Origin: Rattus norvegicus
Lineage: Eukaryota; Chordata; Mammalia; Rodentia; Muridae
Length of the DNA: 64,000 nucleotides
Direction: 5' to 3'
Assembly: GCF_036323735.1 (NCBI RefSeq)
Contig: NC_086031.1
Span: 34,601,725 to 34,665,724 of the forward strand
Shown: piece after piece, positions 1 to 11,739 of the stretch
How the letters are laid out: every line of letters starts with the position of its first letter
How positions within the stretch are numbered: the stretch's first letter is position 1
The notes under the pieces: model-generated
The model's database searches: none
Told to the model about the DNA's origin: nothing
Seen by the model: the letters and a program-made list of their open reading frames with translations, nothing else
Program-made: the position numbers and the translations under genes

Positions 1-314
1 TTTTCTATGAGATCGCAGTCTATGATGGGATTGGACTTGGTGGAGACACAGCTGTTTGGGGATCGCAACGATCTTGGAAGTAACCTCTTATCTGTGCTCT
101 TTAAGCCCAATAATGTCACTGGTTTGCCAAGCTTGACTTCAATGGCATCTACTGCAGTTTGTCATCAATGTCTTATGGAGGAGGGGGGAATAGGTGTTTG
201 TATATGTCTCCCCTGTTGGAGTTAGTACAGGCAGCATCAGGTTGGGAACCAGCCAAGTCAGGCCATTGACTTCTACTGATCACTGTTGCCAATAAGTCAG
301 GGACAGAGGGGGTC

Positions 315-315
<1 letters not shown>
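1..315. other. Unique sequence, nothing recognised
   Basis: I see no repeat, splice-like exon or RNA gene here. A 72-codon frame from position 7 is open on the plus strand but has no splice or promoter context, and I treat it as chance. Confidence 0.4.

Positions 316-364
<49 letters not shown>
316..364. repeat. (GT)n microsatellite
   Basis: About 24 uninterrupted GT units. No SINE is visible beside it. Likely length-polymorphic. Confidence 0.97.
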
Positions 365-366
<2 letters not shown>

Positions 367-1655
367 GAGAACAATTTGCAGAGATTAATTCTCTCCTTCA
401 AAGCATCAGGTAGGTCTCAGGTACTGAACCAGGTTATCAGATTTAGCAGCAAGCTCATTTACCCAATGAGCCTATTGCTGGTTCACAGTGTTTACATTTG
501 GAAAATAAGCATACATTGTATGTAGGTTCATAGTAATACTCCACAGTACTCTGTGGTGCTTGCTGGGTGAAGAGGTGCCTATCCAGAGAGGGTGAGGTGA
601 GGCACTTAGAGTCATACAGCTCAACTAAACTAAAGAGCAGAACATTTGATTGACAGTTTTCAGTGTTTTCCTAGCCTGCAGTGCTATGGCCTATGGCCTA
701 TGTGTGCCTCTTCCCAGGGTCTCTAGCTCAGCTGTACTGATTCTGCCTCTGGCTTCTGTACCTTATGAAATAACTTGCTCCCCTGAATCATCACTTTACC
801 TACAAGACATAATTTTATTCTCCTGCCTCTGATTTCATTATCTCTGTTTTGTCACTCGATCTTGCTTTTTTTTCTAACAGCTTCCAAAGGATTTACAATG
901 AATGATAAGAAAGGAATTATAAGACCAAAAAAATAGAGAATAATTAAATGTCAGTCATGGCCATGATAGAGTGAATGGAATTCAGTATCTCACTATTTGG
1001 GGTGCTGACTAGGTAATACTCATTAACTGCTGTTATTCCTCACACTGGGAGTTGGGCTGCAATTCCAACCATGTGAGATGGGGCATGCTCACCTTGCCTC
1101 CCGCAACCGCATGTGTTGCAGAAGGGAAGATAAGCATCTCTGGGAGAGAGACTTCTGAAATGAGATTGTTTATGCATGAAGGAGTAAGTATTAATAGCTA
1201 GCATGCATTCAGATGGTGAGTGTTTTCTGGTGATGGGAATGGGAAGTGTTATTTCTCTATTAAATTAAATATGGAGGCTACTGGATTATGCATGTCAGGC
1301 TGGCATGTCCGCCTCGTTTCTCTGCACACATGTTTCATTCTCAAACCTGATGTCTCTGCCTGAGTGTCTCCTGTGTGCCTGGCTTCACTGCTGAAGAAAA
1401 TCTGATTGACTAGTAAGCATGTTTCACCTGCCCCTGGATCTGTTGACAAGCAGGGACAGGTATGCTGTCCATTGTACTGTGTTCTGCTGTCCTGAACTTG
1501 CTTTGGGGCTATCATTACAGAGACATAGTAAGTAAAGAAAACAGGAGTGGTCTTCTGAGCAAGCAAGCCCAAGTAAAAGCAGAATGCAGAAATGAGAGTA
1601 TTTATAGAAAGAAGCCAAGACTCCAGCATACTTGAAAGTTTTCTTGAAACACCCA
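365..1655. other. Unique intergenic or intronic sequence
   Basis: I find no confident repeat or gene. A 167-codon minus-strand frame (1752-1249) runs partly into the following SINE and has no protein-like features. Old decayed repeats may be present below what I can recognise by eye. Confidence 0.4.
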
Positions 1656-1659
1656 AGGA

Positions 1660-2000
1660 GAGGGATGAGGGTGATAGTTGAGTTGGTAAGGTCTTTGCCT
1701 TGTAGACATGATGAGAGTTCATCTCCATAACCCTTGTCAAAAAGCCAGGCATCGTGACAAGTGCTTATAGTACCAACCCTGGAGAAGTGGAGAGAGAAGA
1801 ACTCATTGGTCAAGGGACTGGCTAGATTGATGACTTTTAGACCAATGAGAGACTGCTTCAAAAATCAAGGTAGTTGGTAACTGGGGAATGGTAACTGCAT
1901 CTAAACATGTATGTACCCATGCACATGTGTGCACATACACAAGTACACCTGCACACAAGAACACACAAACACACTCACGCATACAACTCAAAGACAATAA
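1660..2000 (+). mobile_element. Composite B4/RSINE1-like SINE with CA-rich tail
   Basis: The tRNA-like head, the central 'aaaaagccaggcat' block and the B1-like body appear in the order expected for a B4/RSINE1-type rodent SINE. It ends in a degenerate CA-rich tail (about 1920-1985). It is well diverged, so it is an old insertion. Confidence 0.7.
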
Positions 2001-2306
2001 TCCTATGCACTAGTTTGACACTCATTCTATATTACCTCATAGCAAAGAACTTGAATAAATGACAGATAACTTCAGGTTCCACATAGCAGAGTTTTTCATT
2101 TTCTGTACTATCTACCTGCTTACAAAGCCCTTTTGGAAACATTGTCACCAGAAAGTAATCACCACAGTGGCAGGTTTAGCCTGATGCTCATTGTGTGTTT
2201 AGTGCCTGTGGCTCCTCTGATGGTATCTGGTACACGGAACATCATGTTTGATGCATATTTGGCTAGGTACAGAAATGAAGGGGTTGGCTCATGAGGGTTG
2301 ATATTT
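2001..2306. other. Unique sequence
   Basis: Nothing recognised in this 300-base interval between a SINE and an LTR-type fragment. Confidence 0.4.
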
Positions 2307-2309
2307 ATA

Positions 2310-2632
2310 TTAGTTATTTTTCTGTGTTGTGATGAAATACCATGACCAAAAGCAACCTACAGAAGAGTTAACTTGCTTCAAGGTTCCAGAGAGAGTCCAC
2401 AATGTGTGTAAGGCATGGTAGCAAGCAGTAGAAAATTTGTACACAGAACAGAGAGCAAGCAGGAAGTGAAGCTAGGTTATGAGCCCTCAAAATCTGCATC
2501 CCCAGGATGTCTTCCTCTAGCAAGATCCACCCTCTAAAGCTATACACCCTCACAAACAGCATTACTAGTTATTCACCAAGTTTTTACCTATGTGGGCCCA
2601 CAGGCGACATTTCTCATTCAAACCACACCATT
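2310..2632 (-). mobile_element. Rodent LTR-type repeat, antisense fragment
   Basis: It begins with the antisense signature 'tgtgatgaaataccatgacc' and ends in 'cattcaaaccacacca'. In sense orientation this family starts TGTGGTGGTTTGAATG and ends AACTAAGACA, so it has the TG...CA ends of an LTR. Similar copies lie at about 2983, 20765, 33311, 40283 and 45347. I do not assign a family name. Confidence 0.65.
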
Positions 2633-2982
2633 CTATGTTCCTTTTGCAGATCTCAACAACTAAAGTTCAGTTACAGTGGTGTCCTAACCTCACTACAGTT
2701 ACCAAACCATCTTGAGCTCAGGTGCCCTGAGTCTTGTGTAAGGGTTTCGTGAGATTGGCTTTCTACTTAGAATAGATCTCCTTGTATGAAAGTTGGTGGT
2801 TTTCTCACCAGACTCTGAGCATATATGTCTGTGCACCTCTCACCTTTCTCAGCTGCTTGTCTTATCAGAGTCAGACTGAGGGAAGCAGGATGACCCAGAT
2901 GACAAGAATGTAGCTGTGTGTGTGTGTGTGTGTGTGTCTTCTGCATGTCATATCTCTTTTCCTTTTGTATTTATAATTTTTC
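2633..2982. other. Unique sequence with a short (TG)n
   Basis: Mostly unique DNA. A short TG run occupies 2915-2937. No gene-like signal. Confidence 0.4.
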
Positions 2983-3335
2983 TTGTTGCTGTGATCAAAC
3001 ATCTTTCAAAAGCAGTTTAAACAAAGGAGGCCTTCTTTTGGCTCACAGTTCACAGTCTATCCTGATGAAAAGGTTATGGTAGCAAGAGTATTATCACGTC
3101 ACATCCAGTTAAGGGGTAGAAAGCAGCAAATGCTATTACTCAGTGCGCTTTCTCTGCTTTATCCAGTTGGAGACACCAGCCTCTGTCATGGTTCTGGCCA
3201 GTAAGGGTGAGTCTTTCCTGCTTTGTTAAACTATGGAAACACCCTCATAGATGTACCTGGAGGAATACTTCCATGGTGATTTTAAATCCCATCAAACTGA
3301 TGATGAAGATTAAGTATCACAATTTCTGTGGGTTC
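2983..3335 (-). mobile_element. Rodent LTR-type repeat, antisense, decayed
   Basis: It shares the 'ttgctgtgatcaaacatctt' start and the 'ctcacagttcacagtc' block with the other antisense LTR copies. The sequence AAGG|GTGAGTC at about 3207 looks like a splice donor but lies inside the repeat. Confidence 0.55.
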
Positions 3336-3354
3336 CTCAGGTCTCTTCAATATC

Positions 3355-3612
3355 CCCACCACATGCCGAGCATGCATCAAGCCTGGAATTCAATCCCTAG
3401 CACCTCATAAGCGAGGTGTGCCTGTAAGACCTGCATTGGGGAGGTAGAGGCAGGAGGATCAAGAGTTCAAGGCCATTCTCAATTATTTAGAAAAGCTTAG
3501 GCTATATGAGACCCTATAAAGAAAGAAGAAAGAAAGAGAGAGAGAGAGAAAGGAAGAAAGAAAGAAAGAGAGAAAGGGAGGGGGAATGAAGAGAGGAAGA
3601 GAGGAAGAAAGA
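3355..3612 (+). mobile_element. ID-B1 composite SINE (B4 type) with purine tail
   Basis: An ID/tRNA-like head ('cctggaattcaatcccta') is followed by a B1-like body ('aggtagaggcaggaggat') and a GAAA/GA-rich tail at about 3518-3612. The order fits the known ID plus B1 fusion. Confidence 0.65.
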
Positions 3613-3959
3613 TGGATATTCAGAAAGATAGTTGAAATGGCTGGTAAGATCCTCCTAGGTGTGAGATAAACAGACTATAACCCTTTGGTAGCCCTAGTTG
3701 TCTCCCCAAAGTCTTGTTCTTATACAAAGTCTTCACCATGATGCCAATACACTGTCACCTTTCTTTGTGGTCCAATGTCACAGGCTGTTTAGGCTATGCT
3801 CTAAAAGAGTCTTAGATTCCACTCACTGAGCCATAAGCACCTCATTTCCAGCTCCAGGACACCCTCCAAAGCATAAGAAATGAGGGGAATTTTAAGAATT
3901 CCACAGTAACAAACACATTGTTAACAGGACTCAAATATGAAAGCAAAGATCTGTCTGCT
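3613..3959. other. Unique sequence
   Basis: No recognisable repeat or coding signal. Confidence 0.35.
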
Positions 3960-4545
3960 TCTGCTTCCTCTATCCATATTGCTCTGCGTGCCGATTTGTC
4001 AGCAGTCAGAAAGCTCGCCCGGTCTCCTCTAATGTTTCACGCTAGGTTTGTCCAACAAGAGTAATAAAAATAATGACACCATTATCCCTCTTCTCTCTTT
4101 GTTTCCAGCAAATCCCTTGCAGGTTTGAATAATGAATTAAACTCGCATTATCCAGACTCCCTTGCTCTCGACTTCCTCTGCTGGCTGGAGTGAAGCTATT
4201 ATCCCATTGTCAAAAAGACTGAACAGCCTCACCCAGTGTGCTATGCGATCCTGAGACTTAAATACAGTCCATGGCCAAAATTATCAAGGGTACAATTTCA
4301 AACTATGGAAGAGAAAATTAGTAGCCAGTGTGGAGGTGAATCCAGAGCCTGGTGAAATATTAAATATTGCATTAGTAATCCTTTTGGAACAAAAATAAGT
4401 AGACAACAGAATTAGTTTTGAGTTGGGCATAAAAGGCTAATTAATGCTATTGTATTCAACTGATTGATTTCAAGACTATTAAATTATCATTTCGTTGTCT
4501 GAATCTCTGCCTCCTTCAGGCCAAAGAAGCCAGTTCATGAGGAAA
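3960..4545. promoter_or_regulatory. Candidate conserved non-coding element, AT-rich
   Basis: A repeat-free block with many homeodomain-like cores (for example 'aatgaattaaactcg', 'ggctaattaatgcta', 'gcattagtaat') and no long open frame. Repeat absence over nearly 600 bases in a repeat-rich region suggests constraint. Conservation is inferred, not measured. Confidence 0.35.
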
Positions 4546-4621
4546 AAAAAAAACACAGTCTATGTCCTCTTCTTCCTTTTTACCAAATAAAAACAAAAAC
4601 TGTTTGTTGGGTACCCATTCA

Positions 4622-4744
4622 TGTACCCAAATTTATTTCCTCCTCTCCTCTCCTTCTCTCCCCTCTCCGTCCCGTACATCTTTCCTTCTCCCTCATTCTA
4701 CTCTTCCTCTCCTCCTTTCTTCTTCCCTCCCTCCATTCTCAGAG
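4622..4744. repeat. Pyrimidine-rich (CT) tract
   Basis: Almost entirely C and T on the plus strand, apparently a decayed CT microsatellite next to an antisense B1 fragment. Confidence 0.8.
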
Positions 4745-4835
4745 TCTCACAATGCAGTTCAAACTGATCTCAAACTCTCTATGTGACCTCTTCCTCCCAA
4801 GGACTGAAATTACAGCCATACAGCCTCCTATCCAG
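4745..4835 (-). mobile_element. B1-like SINE fragment
   Basis: The antisense B1 core is visible in diverged form ('gatctcaaactctctatgtg' and 'aaggactgaaattacagcc'). The poly-pyrimidine tract before it would correspond to the expanded A-rich tail. Confidence 0.55.
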
Positions 4836-5344
4836 TTTGTACGTGCTAGACAAACATTCCATTAGTCAAGCTACATTAGTTGAGCTACTGTTTGGGCCTT
4901 GAACTTGGTTTCTTCCACAGCTTAGTTTTCATCTTTGAACATGTCTTCCACTATTCTTTAGGAGATACATAATACACACCGGGCATCAGAGACATGCAAA
5001 TGTAAATGTGAGGAGGACCCCAGAGACAACAGAGTTCAGGTCTAGCAAGTACTACAGAGGTCACACTGGCCATTAGTTTTCATCTACATTTGGGCTGCTA
5101 TCTCCTTTTCCTCATTTCTCCATCCTCCCTTTATTCCCTTCTCTGTCAGAGATCTGGCTCCCTATTCCAGATCACAGGCCACCAGTAACAGAACTGAACC
5201 ACAGGAGCCTTCTACTCGTTTTTTAAACAGATGTAAGATGTATTTAAAGTTGGGTGTGATGGTCGCTTCCAAATCTCTCCTTCTGATGCCATAAGTGCCA
5301 TTAGGAAAGACTAATGTTAAGAACTGGGTCAACCTAAACCCCAG
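4836..5344. other. Unique sequence
   Basis: Nothing supported here. It is flanked by a B1 fragment and a plus-strand LTR. Confidence 0.35.
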
Positions 5345-5757
5345 TTATGGTCAGTTTAACTGTTAACTTGATACAACCTAGAATCACTTGGGAAGTGAGA
5401 GTGTCTAGATCGGGCTGTCCTTGGACATGTCTCTAGGAGTTTGCCTTGATCCTTAATAGAGGAAGACCCATCTTGAATGTGGGAGCTACCATTTCATGGA
5501 CTCAGCCCCGGATTAGATAAGTGTGTATAAGAGTGAAGAAATCTAACTGAGAAGAAGCACAGATCTCCGTATTTATTTTCTCTGTCCTTTTGTGGATGTG
5601 ATATGATTAACTACTTGAGATCCTGTTTTGATTTCGCCTACAAAATCTTCTGGGCTGTGACCCAGAAGTAGAAGCAAATAAATCCTTTCTTCCATTAAGT
5701 CGCTCTTGGTCATGATATTTTATCCAAGCAACAGCAATGCAACTAGCAGAGTGCCCC
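5345..5757 (+). mobile_element. Rodent solo-LTR-like element
   Basis: Starts 'gttatggtcagtttaact' and ends 'aacagcaatgcaactagcag'. An AATAAA polyadenylation signal (in 'gaagcaaataaatccttt') precedes the 3' end, as expected for an LTR R region. No internal sequence follows. Related pieces occur at 24428 (antisense) and 44115. Confidence 0.65.
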
Positions 5758-6729
5758 ACATGCATTTCTCACATCCTACCCTGACCTGCTGTGACATGAC
5801 TCAGTGGAAAGATACCCCTCGACTCCAAAGTCACTGGGTAAGCGTCTATTTGGGGTGTTGTGGCTCTCTTTAAAATAGCAGAAGCCAGGCCACGCCAAGG
5901 AGGTTGCTTGATACGAAGGTCACAGGAGATTGGTCATAAGTCATTTGTCTAGAACATCATGCAGATTGTTCTTGTCATTTTTAGAGAAGGGGATAAGTGG
6001 GTAGTCTCCCCATCTACCAGCCAGACCCAAGCCAGGCTAACATGAGTAGCAAGAGCTTGCACCACAACATGGTGTGATCTCCATCTTCTGGGCTCCACAA
6101 CAGTTGGGCTTTCCACAGTACAAACAAAGCCAATGCTCTTACTCTCTTACTACTTTTCCTGTTGGTTTTTATTTCCCCTTTGTAGGATGATGTCATTATG
6201 CAGATGAAGGCAGGCATAAGATAGAATGAGGCCTGTCATTGGAAGGATGGACAGGAGAAAAGTTTTAGAGGAGGAGACTGGAGCAAGGAGAGCGAGCAGC
6301 AGAGAGAACATGGAGGCGGATGTTAAGATTCCTCTCTGTCCGATTACAGGGTTGTTATGAATACTCTTAAGGGATGGATATGTACAGGGCTTTGTGTGTC
6401 TAGATGAGCAAATTATATCTTATCAATTGGATCAGAGGTTATTGTGTTGTGTGTTCTTTCATGTGGCAATTTAAGTTTAAGAGAGTATGCGGTGACTAGA
6501 GACATGTGTATGGTGGCAGCCTGCCTTGGGAACTTGATGGGTAGAGAGATTGTCAGGCTCAGAGAGAAGCCATCGGCAGTGTGATGTGAGATAGAGCAAA
6601 GGGGGTGAGAGGCTTTTCTGACTGAGACGAAGATGTCTACCAGATATCTTGGGGCACTACAGTGCTGGATCAAGTGTGGGATAAAAGACAGCACTTTTTT
6701 TTATAATATTACAGCAACACCCCTTAAAA
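5758..6729. other. Unique sequence
   Basis: About 1 kb without a repeat that I recognise. The frames here are short and lack splice context. No conserved-looking motif cluster was seen. Confidence 0.35.
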
Positions 6730-6832
6730 AATAAAATAAAGGAGGAAGAGAGAAAAGAAGAGGAAGGGGACAGAGTGGAAGAAGAAGAAAGGTAAGAAGG
6801 ATGAGGAAAGAAATGGGAGGAAGAGGAACCTG
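6730..6832. repeat. Purine-rich (GGAA/GA) tract
   Basis: Nearly all A and G on the plus strand after an A-rich start, a degenerate low-complexity tract. Confidence 0.8.
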
Positions 6833-7734
6833 AAAGAATTTTGCCTGTGTTTGTGAGCATGGTGGCATGGAATATCATGAACAATTTTATTTCATTTTTT
6901 GTATTTTCAAACCAATGGTTCTATTTTCCCTGCATAAAGCAGAGATGTGATACCTGGATATCATATGAATGAATATGAAACTGGATTGGTACTTTGAAAA
7001 GACATTATTAAACAGCTAATGGGTTTATGGGTTGACCTCCCTTTCTTGTAACAGCAGCTTCCTAAAGACAGGGATGTGGTTGGTGGAGGTTCCTTCTGTG
7101 GGTTTTGTGGGCAGATGTCACAGTGGGTTGGGAAGGGAATGGTGGGATTTGGGTGTTTCTCCAGATGTAACAGAGATCTCCAGATCTCAAATGCACTGGG
7201 TTGCTACCAAGGAAAACCACACCACTGTGGTCTGGGAAGGATGACATTCCAACAACTCATTGAGAATCAGTCCTGGATCTAGAGACATCTTAGACCTGGG
7301 CTTGAAAGTTGGGAGCCTACTAAAGTGGCCACAGTTTCATGCTTACAAAACTTACTTTCTCTCAGCCCCACTGATACCCTGTCTCTGAGCAGGGAATAGA
7401 GCTACCCTGTAGCTAGAGAAGACTGGGTAGGCAAAAGGTGACACTTCCTCAAGCCATTGTTAACTGTGATGGGAAACTGAATGAATTCATTTCACATTCA
7501 TGTCTTGAGTTCTTGGTAGCATCCAGGAATTCAGGAATGGATGTTCCAATGGTCTCTGTCTTTAGGAGACCTCCATCTGCATCGGAAACACACAGGGGCT
7601 CAGATGAATTCAGAGCTTTATGGGAGCAGAGAGGAAAGTCTTGAGTGTCTATTAGTGGAAGCCATAGAAATGTCAGTCTTTGTTTGGGGGCAGTGAGTGA
7701 GAGTTCTTCTGACCTGTGACCCCAGTGATCTCAG
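6833..7734. other. Unique sequence
   Basis: Several overlapping frames of about 70 codons on both strands at 7032-7280 are in moderately GC-rich unique DNA, but none has a convincing acceptor and donor pair. I call no gene. Confidence 0.35.
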
Positions 7735-8025
7735 AGTATTCATTTATCTTTTTAACTGCTTATTTATCTGTGGGGTATGTATGTGTGTATCTGTGTGTGT
7801 CTGTCTCTCTATCTGTGTCTGCATGCATGTTCATGTACAGGCATGTGGAAGACAGATGATGATAATGGATGTCCTCAATCAATACTTATTGAGGCAGGGT
7901 CTCTCACTTGAACCTAGAGTTTGCTGATCCAGTGAGTCTCGCTAGCCAACTTGCTCTGGGAATGCCCTGATATTACAGGTGGACTCCCTATATTCCTGTG
8001 GATACTTGATGTCGGTAGTTATCTT
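7735..8025 (-). mobile_element. Composite B4/RSINE1-like SINE, antisense
   Basis: A TG-rich start is followed by the antisense signature 'cttattgaggcagggtctct' and 'ccaacttgctctgggaatgc'. The TG stretch corresponds to the CA-rich SINE tail read backwards. Confidence 0.6.
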
Positions 8026-8149
8026 CGCACATACGTTTATTTATTAATTCCCTTAGCCTCTGTTCATTTATCCTGATGGATTGTTCCCACACGTGCTCAA
8101 CTTTTTATATTGTGACAGTCAACTAAAAAGTTTATGCTAAAGAAATCAT

Positions 8150-8300
8150 GTCACTGAGGTACCAAAAAAAAATCACAAAATATCTCATAATGTTTTAAGT
8201 GAGTTTGTGATTGGGCCACATCCATAGCTATGCTGGGATACATGTGACCCATTATTGGGCTTGTGGCTTGGACACACCCACCAGTGTAAGAGAAGACAAG
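8150..8300 (+). mobile_element. hAT-like non-autonomous DNA transposon (copy 1 of 3)
   Basis: It shares 'ccatagctatgctgggatac' and the block after it with copies at about 11740 and 45976. The end resembles the inverted form of a GTGTCCAAC-type terminus. Family assignment is by eye. Confidence 0.45.
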
Positions 8301-9415
8301 AAAGAGGGAAAAGGAAGCTCAATCTTATTCTGTTTCTGTTGGGAATCTCTGTCAGCTCCACTTAACATATGATCTAACTAGTGCCAGACAGCTGTGCCAT
8401 CCACATTTGTATGCGGTTTAGTAAAAGCTGGGCTTGGCTCTCTCAACCACCATCTTATCCCCATTTATTTGGAAAAGTTGGGAAACTGAAACCCAAACTG
8501 TCTAGAAGCCCTGACAGCTAGGATCTAGATAGAGATTAGACCATCAGTCTAGTACATTTGGGGTGATTTGAAAGACTCCAGGCAGGGAGGATATTGAGTC
8601 CTGCCAAAGAAGGCTGGACAGAGGTGAGAACTCGTAGTGTCCCCACTCTGTTGTAGAGCACCTTGCAGTGGTGGTGACAGCAATGGACAGCAGGAGGCCT
8701 GAACACTGGGCCATAGATGGTTTGGGCATGGTACCGGATGTGTTCATTCAGTGATGGTTCCTGTTGCTTTCTGTGTCTGCCATCTCTTTCACATATTTAT
8801 AAACAATCTTTCACAGTATTAATTTTCTGCTCAAAAGACCTAGAGTTTTTCCTGCATCCAAATACTGACAGATAAAGCCAGTACCTACCTAAGCCAAGGT
8901 CTCTGTCTCATTGGGGCCATTTGAAATCAATCATCTTCTTGGGGGTCTATATGAAATACCACTTCTCTGATACTTGTCCTCTACTGGACCATAACTCAGT
9001 TCACCTGTAGGCACATCTCTTTCCAATCTCCTAAGCTTTAGCACCTAAAGTACAGTGTACATATTCTCACATGATACATCCTGTTCTCCTTAGCCAACTG
9101 AATTCACTCTCCCCTGTGGGAAACTTGCAGCCTAGCAATGGCTTAGAATAAGCACCCCTGAATATAAAGGAGTTGGCAACACTAGGGGAGATGACTCCAC
9201 TGATGGTTGCAAATGTCAGTGGAAGGCTATACCTTATCATAGAAAATCTCTGGTCTCTACACTGTGTTCATGGTGCTCGCCATGAGCTTAGTATTTGCTG
9301 TAGAGTGAATCTACACTGAAATAACAAACAAACAGCTGCCAGTTACTCTGATTGGCTCATTTGTTCTAACTGCCTCTGCCTCAGGCTTGCCGGTGTTATG
9401 TAACTATTTTCTTCT
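8301..9415. other. Mostly unique; possible old L2-type sequence at 8820-9080
   Basis: The 8820-9080 stretch has the loose word pattern of an L2 3' region ('gataaagccagtacctacc'), but divergence is too high to be sure. A 67-codon minus frame at 8747-8544 has no exon context. Confidence 0.3.
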
Positions 9416-9419
9416 ATGA

Positions 9420-9710
9420 GAAGGAGGAGGTGAACTGATAAGACTCAGGAACTAAAGGAAACACACAAGTCCCAGGATGTAACTAAAACTTAAAAGCCTC
9501 AGGAAGCTTGGGCTCTCCTCCCCAAGGTTATATGAGCAGTAACAGTGGTTGAGACTCTTCAGTAGAATTGCCTTCAGGTCCTGCAGGGTTCTCAAGTTGT
9601 GCAGCTTTCATGAGTATTCTTCCATGCTAGGGTGGACTTTTCTGTTAAGAAGTCACCTTTGAGTCACTTGTAACCCTGATAGGCTCACTGGTTCACTCAT
9701 CTAGACTTGG
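9420..9710 (+). mobile_element. Rodent LTR-like fragment (family with 11140 and 18830)
   Basis: The 'actcaggaactaaagg' start and the later 'gctcactggttcactcatct' resemble the copies at 11140-11460 and 18830-19290. It appears truncated and diverged. Confidence 0.4.
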
Positions 9711-9848
9711 GAAGAACCATTTCTTTGCTCTGTTGTGGGTGCCATATTGCAAGTGAATTGATGTTTATTCTCATATACCCAGAAAAAGTCCCACAGCAGC
9801 TATGGACTCTTCCAACTTCTACATAGAAAGTCTCAGATTCGGGCTTAC

Positions 9849-9977
9849 CTGTTGGGCCTGGATAAACAGAACAGCTGGCTACCCTAGCCCAGGTTGGAAT
9901 GGGCACAGAACATGTTATATATTGTGTATGGCTCATCTTACATGAAACTGCTATCTGTCCACTACTCCAGTGAGGCT
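9849..9977 (-). other. Exon-like block on the minus strand
   Basis: Acceptor 'atttttctag' precedes 9977 and a strong donor CAG|GTAAGC follows 9849. One frame is open for 42 codons. It lies downstream of a second exon-like block (10605-10192). The reading frames of the two do not join, so if real this is more likely a non-coding transcript. A chance match is quite possible. Confidence 0.15.
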
Positions 9978-10191
9978 CTAGAAAAATCCTGGAGAATGTG
10001 GGAACTAAAACTAAAAACGCTAAAATAGTATTTATCTTTAATTTGTTTTAAAATGAGTTGCATTAAGCATCTGGCTCAATGATGCTTTCCACCCCTGGAA
10101 AGGCCACAGACAGGAAAGCCAGAAGGGAGATGAGTAAGTCCCCTCTGGGACAGGGTAGGCTACAATTAACTTTACAGGCTTAGAGGCTCAC

Positions 10192-10605
10192 CTGAAATTC
10201 ATCTCTCTTCATCCCTTCAATTCACTCACTTTCCAAAACATCTACTCATGGGCCTTGGGGCTACCAAGTGACCCTCCAACCCCTTCTGGGCATGGCAACA
10301 AGCCAGCACAAGACAAGGATCTTGTTTAGCAGCACAGAGCCATCTCTGTCTACAAACCCTGGGTTTAGCCTCCCAAGCAAGTATCTTTTCACTTAGTAAG
10401 TGACTTGGCTCTGCTAGATGCCAGGATCTCAGTTGGGCAAGCAAGAATTCAGTTAGTTTTGAAGTTGGAGTGGGAAGAAGTAGAAGGATATCATTACATA
10501 TATGGTAGGTATCACTGAAGGCAGCTCTGCGAGTGTATGATGGGACACGCTCAGCTTGAGAGGCCATAGAAGTTTGTTCTGAGGAGGTGATGCTAATGCT
10601 GCTCC
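10192..10605 (-). other. Exon-like block on the minus strand
   Basis: A good acceptor ('cttccttttctttcag') precedes 10605. Possible donors are GAAA|GTGAGT after 10230 and CAG|GTGAGC after 10192. One frame is open from the acceptor to 10226 (about 125 codons), but its composition is rich in Leu, Cys, His and Trp and unlike a known domain. I do not call it a gene. Confidence 0.15.
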
Positions 10606-11072
10606 CTGAAAGAAAAGGAAGAAATGGAATGAGACTGAGAATGTTCCTGGCCCTGAGAGTCAGGTGTTTCTCAAGACGTAGTATGAAGACATTCACAGCT
10701 TCTTCACAGAAGCAAAGGGAAGTGTGTAAGTGTGTGGCAACAGAATTGGGTGGGAATACATGAGGTCCTTCTTTGTTGATTTAGGAGTTCTTGCCTTGTA
10801 CTAATAGCCACAGGGAAGGAAGAATTAGGTGACATGGAATATTAATTATTGTGTGAATGACAGGTGGTAAGGGCTCAGAGGAAGACAATCCATGGTATTC
10901 CCAGGAGACATTTCTCAGGACTGGGAAATTTACAATATCCTTCAGGAGTAGGGTAGGGATGGAAGGTTGCTGTGTAACAATGTCCTCTCAATTGAAGTGT
11001 TCTATTCTGGAAAGAAGCTTATGAAGATTCAGGCAGTCTATAGGAAGGCTCCTTAAGATTTGGAAAATACTG
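10606..11072. other. Unique sequence
   Basis: No repeat or gene recognised. Confidence 0.35.
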
Positions 11073-11139
11073 GCCTGGAGAGATGTGTGAGCAGTTAAGA
11101 ACACATAACACAAAATAAAAAATGTATAACAATTTTAAA
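11073..11139 (+). mobile_element. B2/B3-like SINE 5' fragment
   Basis: The tRNA-derived head 'ctggcctggagagatgtgtg' with 'agcagttaagaacac' is followed directly by an A-rich tail, so the body is missing. Confidence 0.55.
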
Positions 11140-11460
11140 AAGACTCAGGAAGTAAATGACCCACAACTTTCAGGAAGTCTCTAAAACTTACAAGATCCAC
11201 AAGACAACCCCCTTGCTCTGATCTTATAACCAGATGTAGCTGCCTCTAAAATGTCTATGTTCCTGTAAGCACTCCCTCACCCATATTTCTAGACATCAAT
11301 CCAATAAACTCATTTCACTTTAGAGCTGGACTTTAGAGCTATTCTTACTTTGGTCTGTCATTAGCTTTCTATTTGGGGTGAATAAATGCTTGTACACACC
11401 CTCCCGGGAAATAAATCATACGGAAGAGGCACACCTGGCTTGAGAACCAAATATAAATGA
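11140..11460 (+). mobile_element. Rodent LTR-like element
   Basis: It carries the 'gactcaggaagtaaatgac' start, an AATAAA signal ('atccaataaactcatttc') and the later 'ttggtctgtcattagctt' block that is also seen at 18830-19290. Length and layout fit a solo LTR. Confidence 0.6.
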
Positions 11461-11739
11461 CAGTGCAGAGGTGGGTACACTCAGTGAGCCTATAGAGATG
11501 AGTAGTGTGCTGAGGATCTGTTCTCTGAGGATGAAGGGAGATGGCCCCTCTCCAAGCCTTCCACTTCTACTAATCTACACTTATAAGTCTCTTCACTAAG
11601 TTTTACTGATCAAGCACATTGTGAACCATAGGAGATGTTCCAGTATAAAACATCACCATCAACAGTATGATTAAGTCAAAAGTCTCCTCAGAGATAGCAC
11701 AGTCACTTCATTGAAGAAAAAAATGAAGACCAAGAAAGG
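11461..11739. other. Unique sequence
   Basis: Nothing recognised. Confidence 0.35.

Noticed and set aside
1249..1861. Overlapping minus-strand open frames of 167 and 145 codons
   Set aside because: They run into a SINE, show no domain pattern or splice context, and overlap each other in different frames.
3200..3215. Splice donor AAGG|GTGAGTC
   Set aside because: It lies inside a decayed LTR-type repeat and has no reading frame behind it.
10226..10696. 156-codon minus-strand open frame as a complete gene
   Set aside because: No promoter, Kozak context or known domain. The start codon lies before the acceptor-like site. Kept only as an exon-like block with low confidence.
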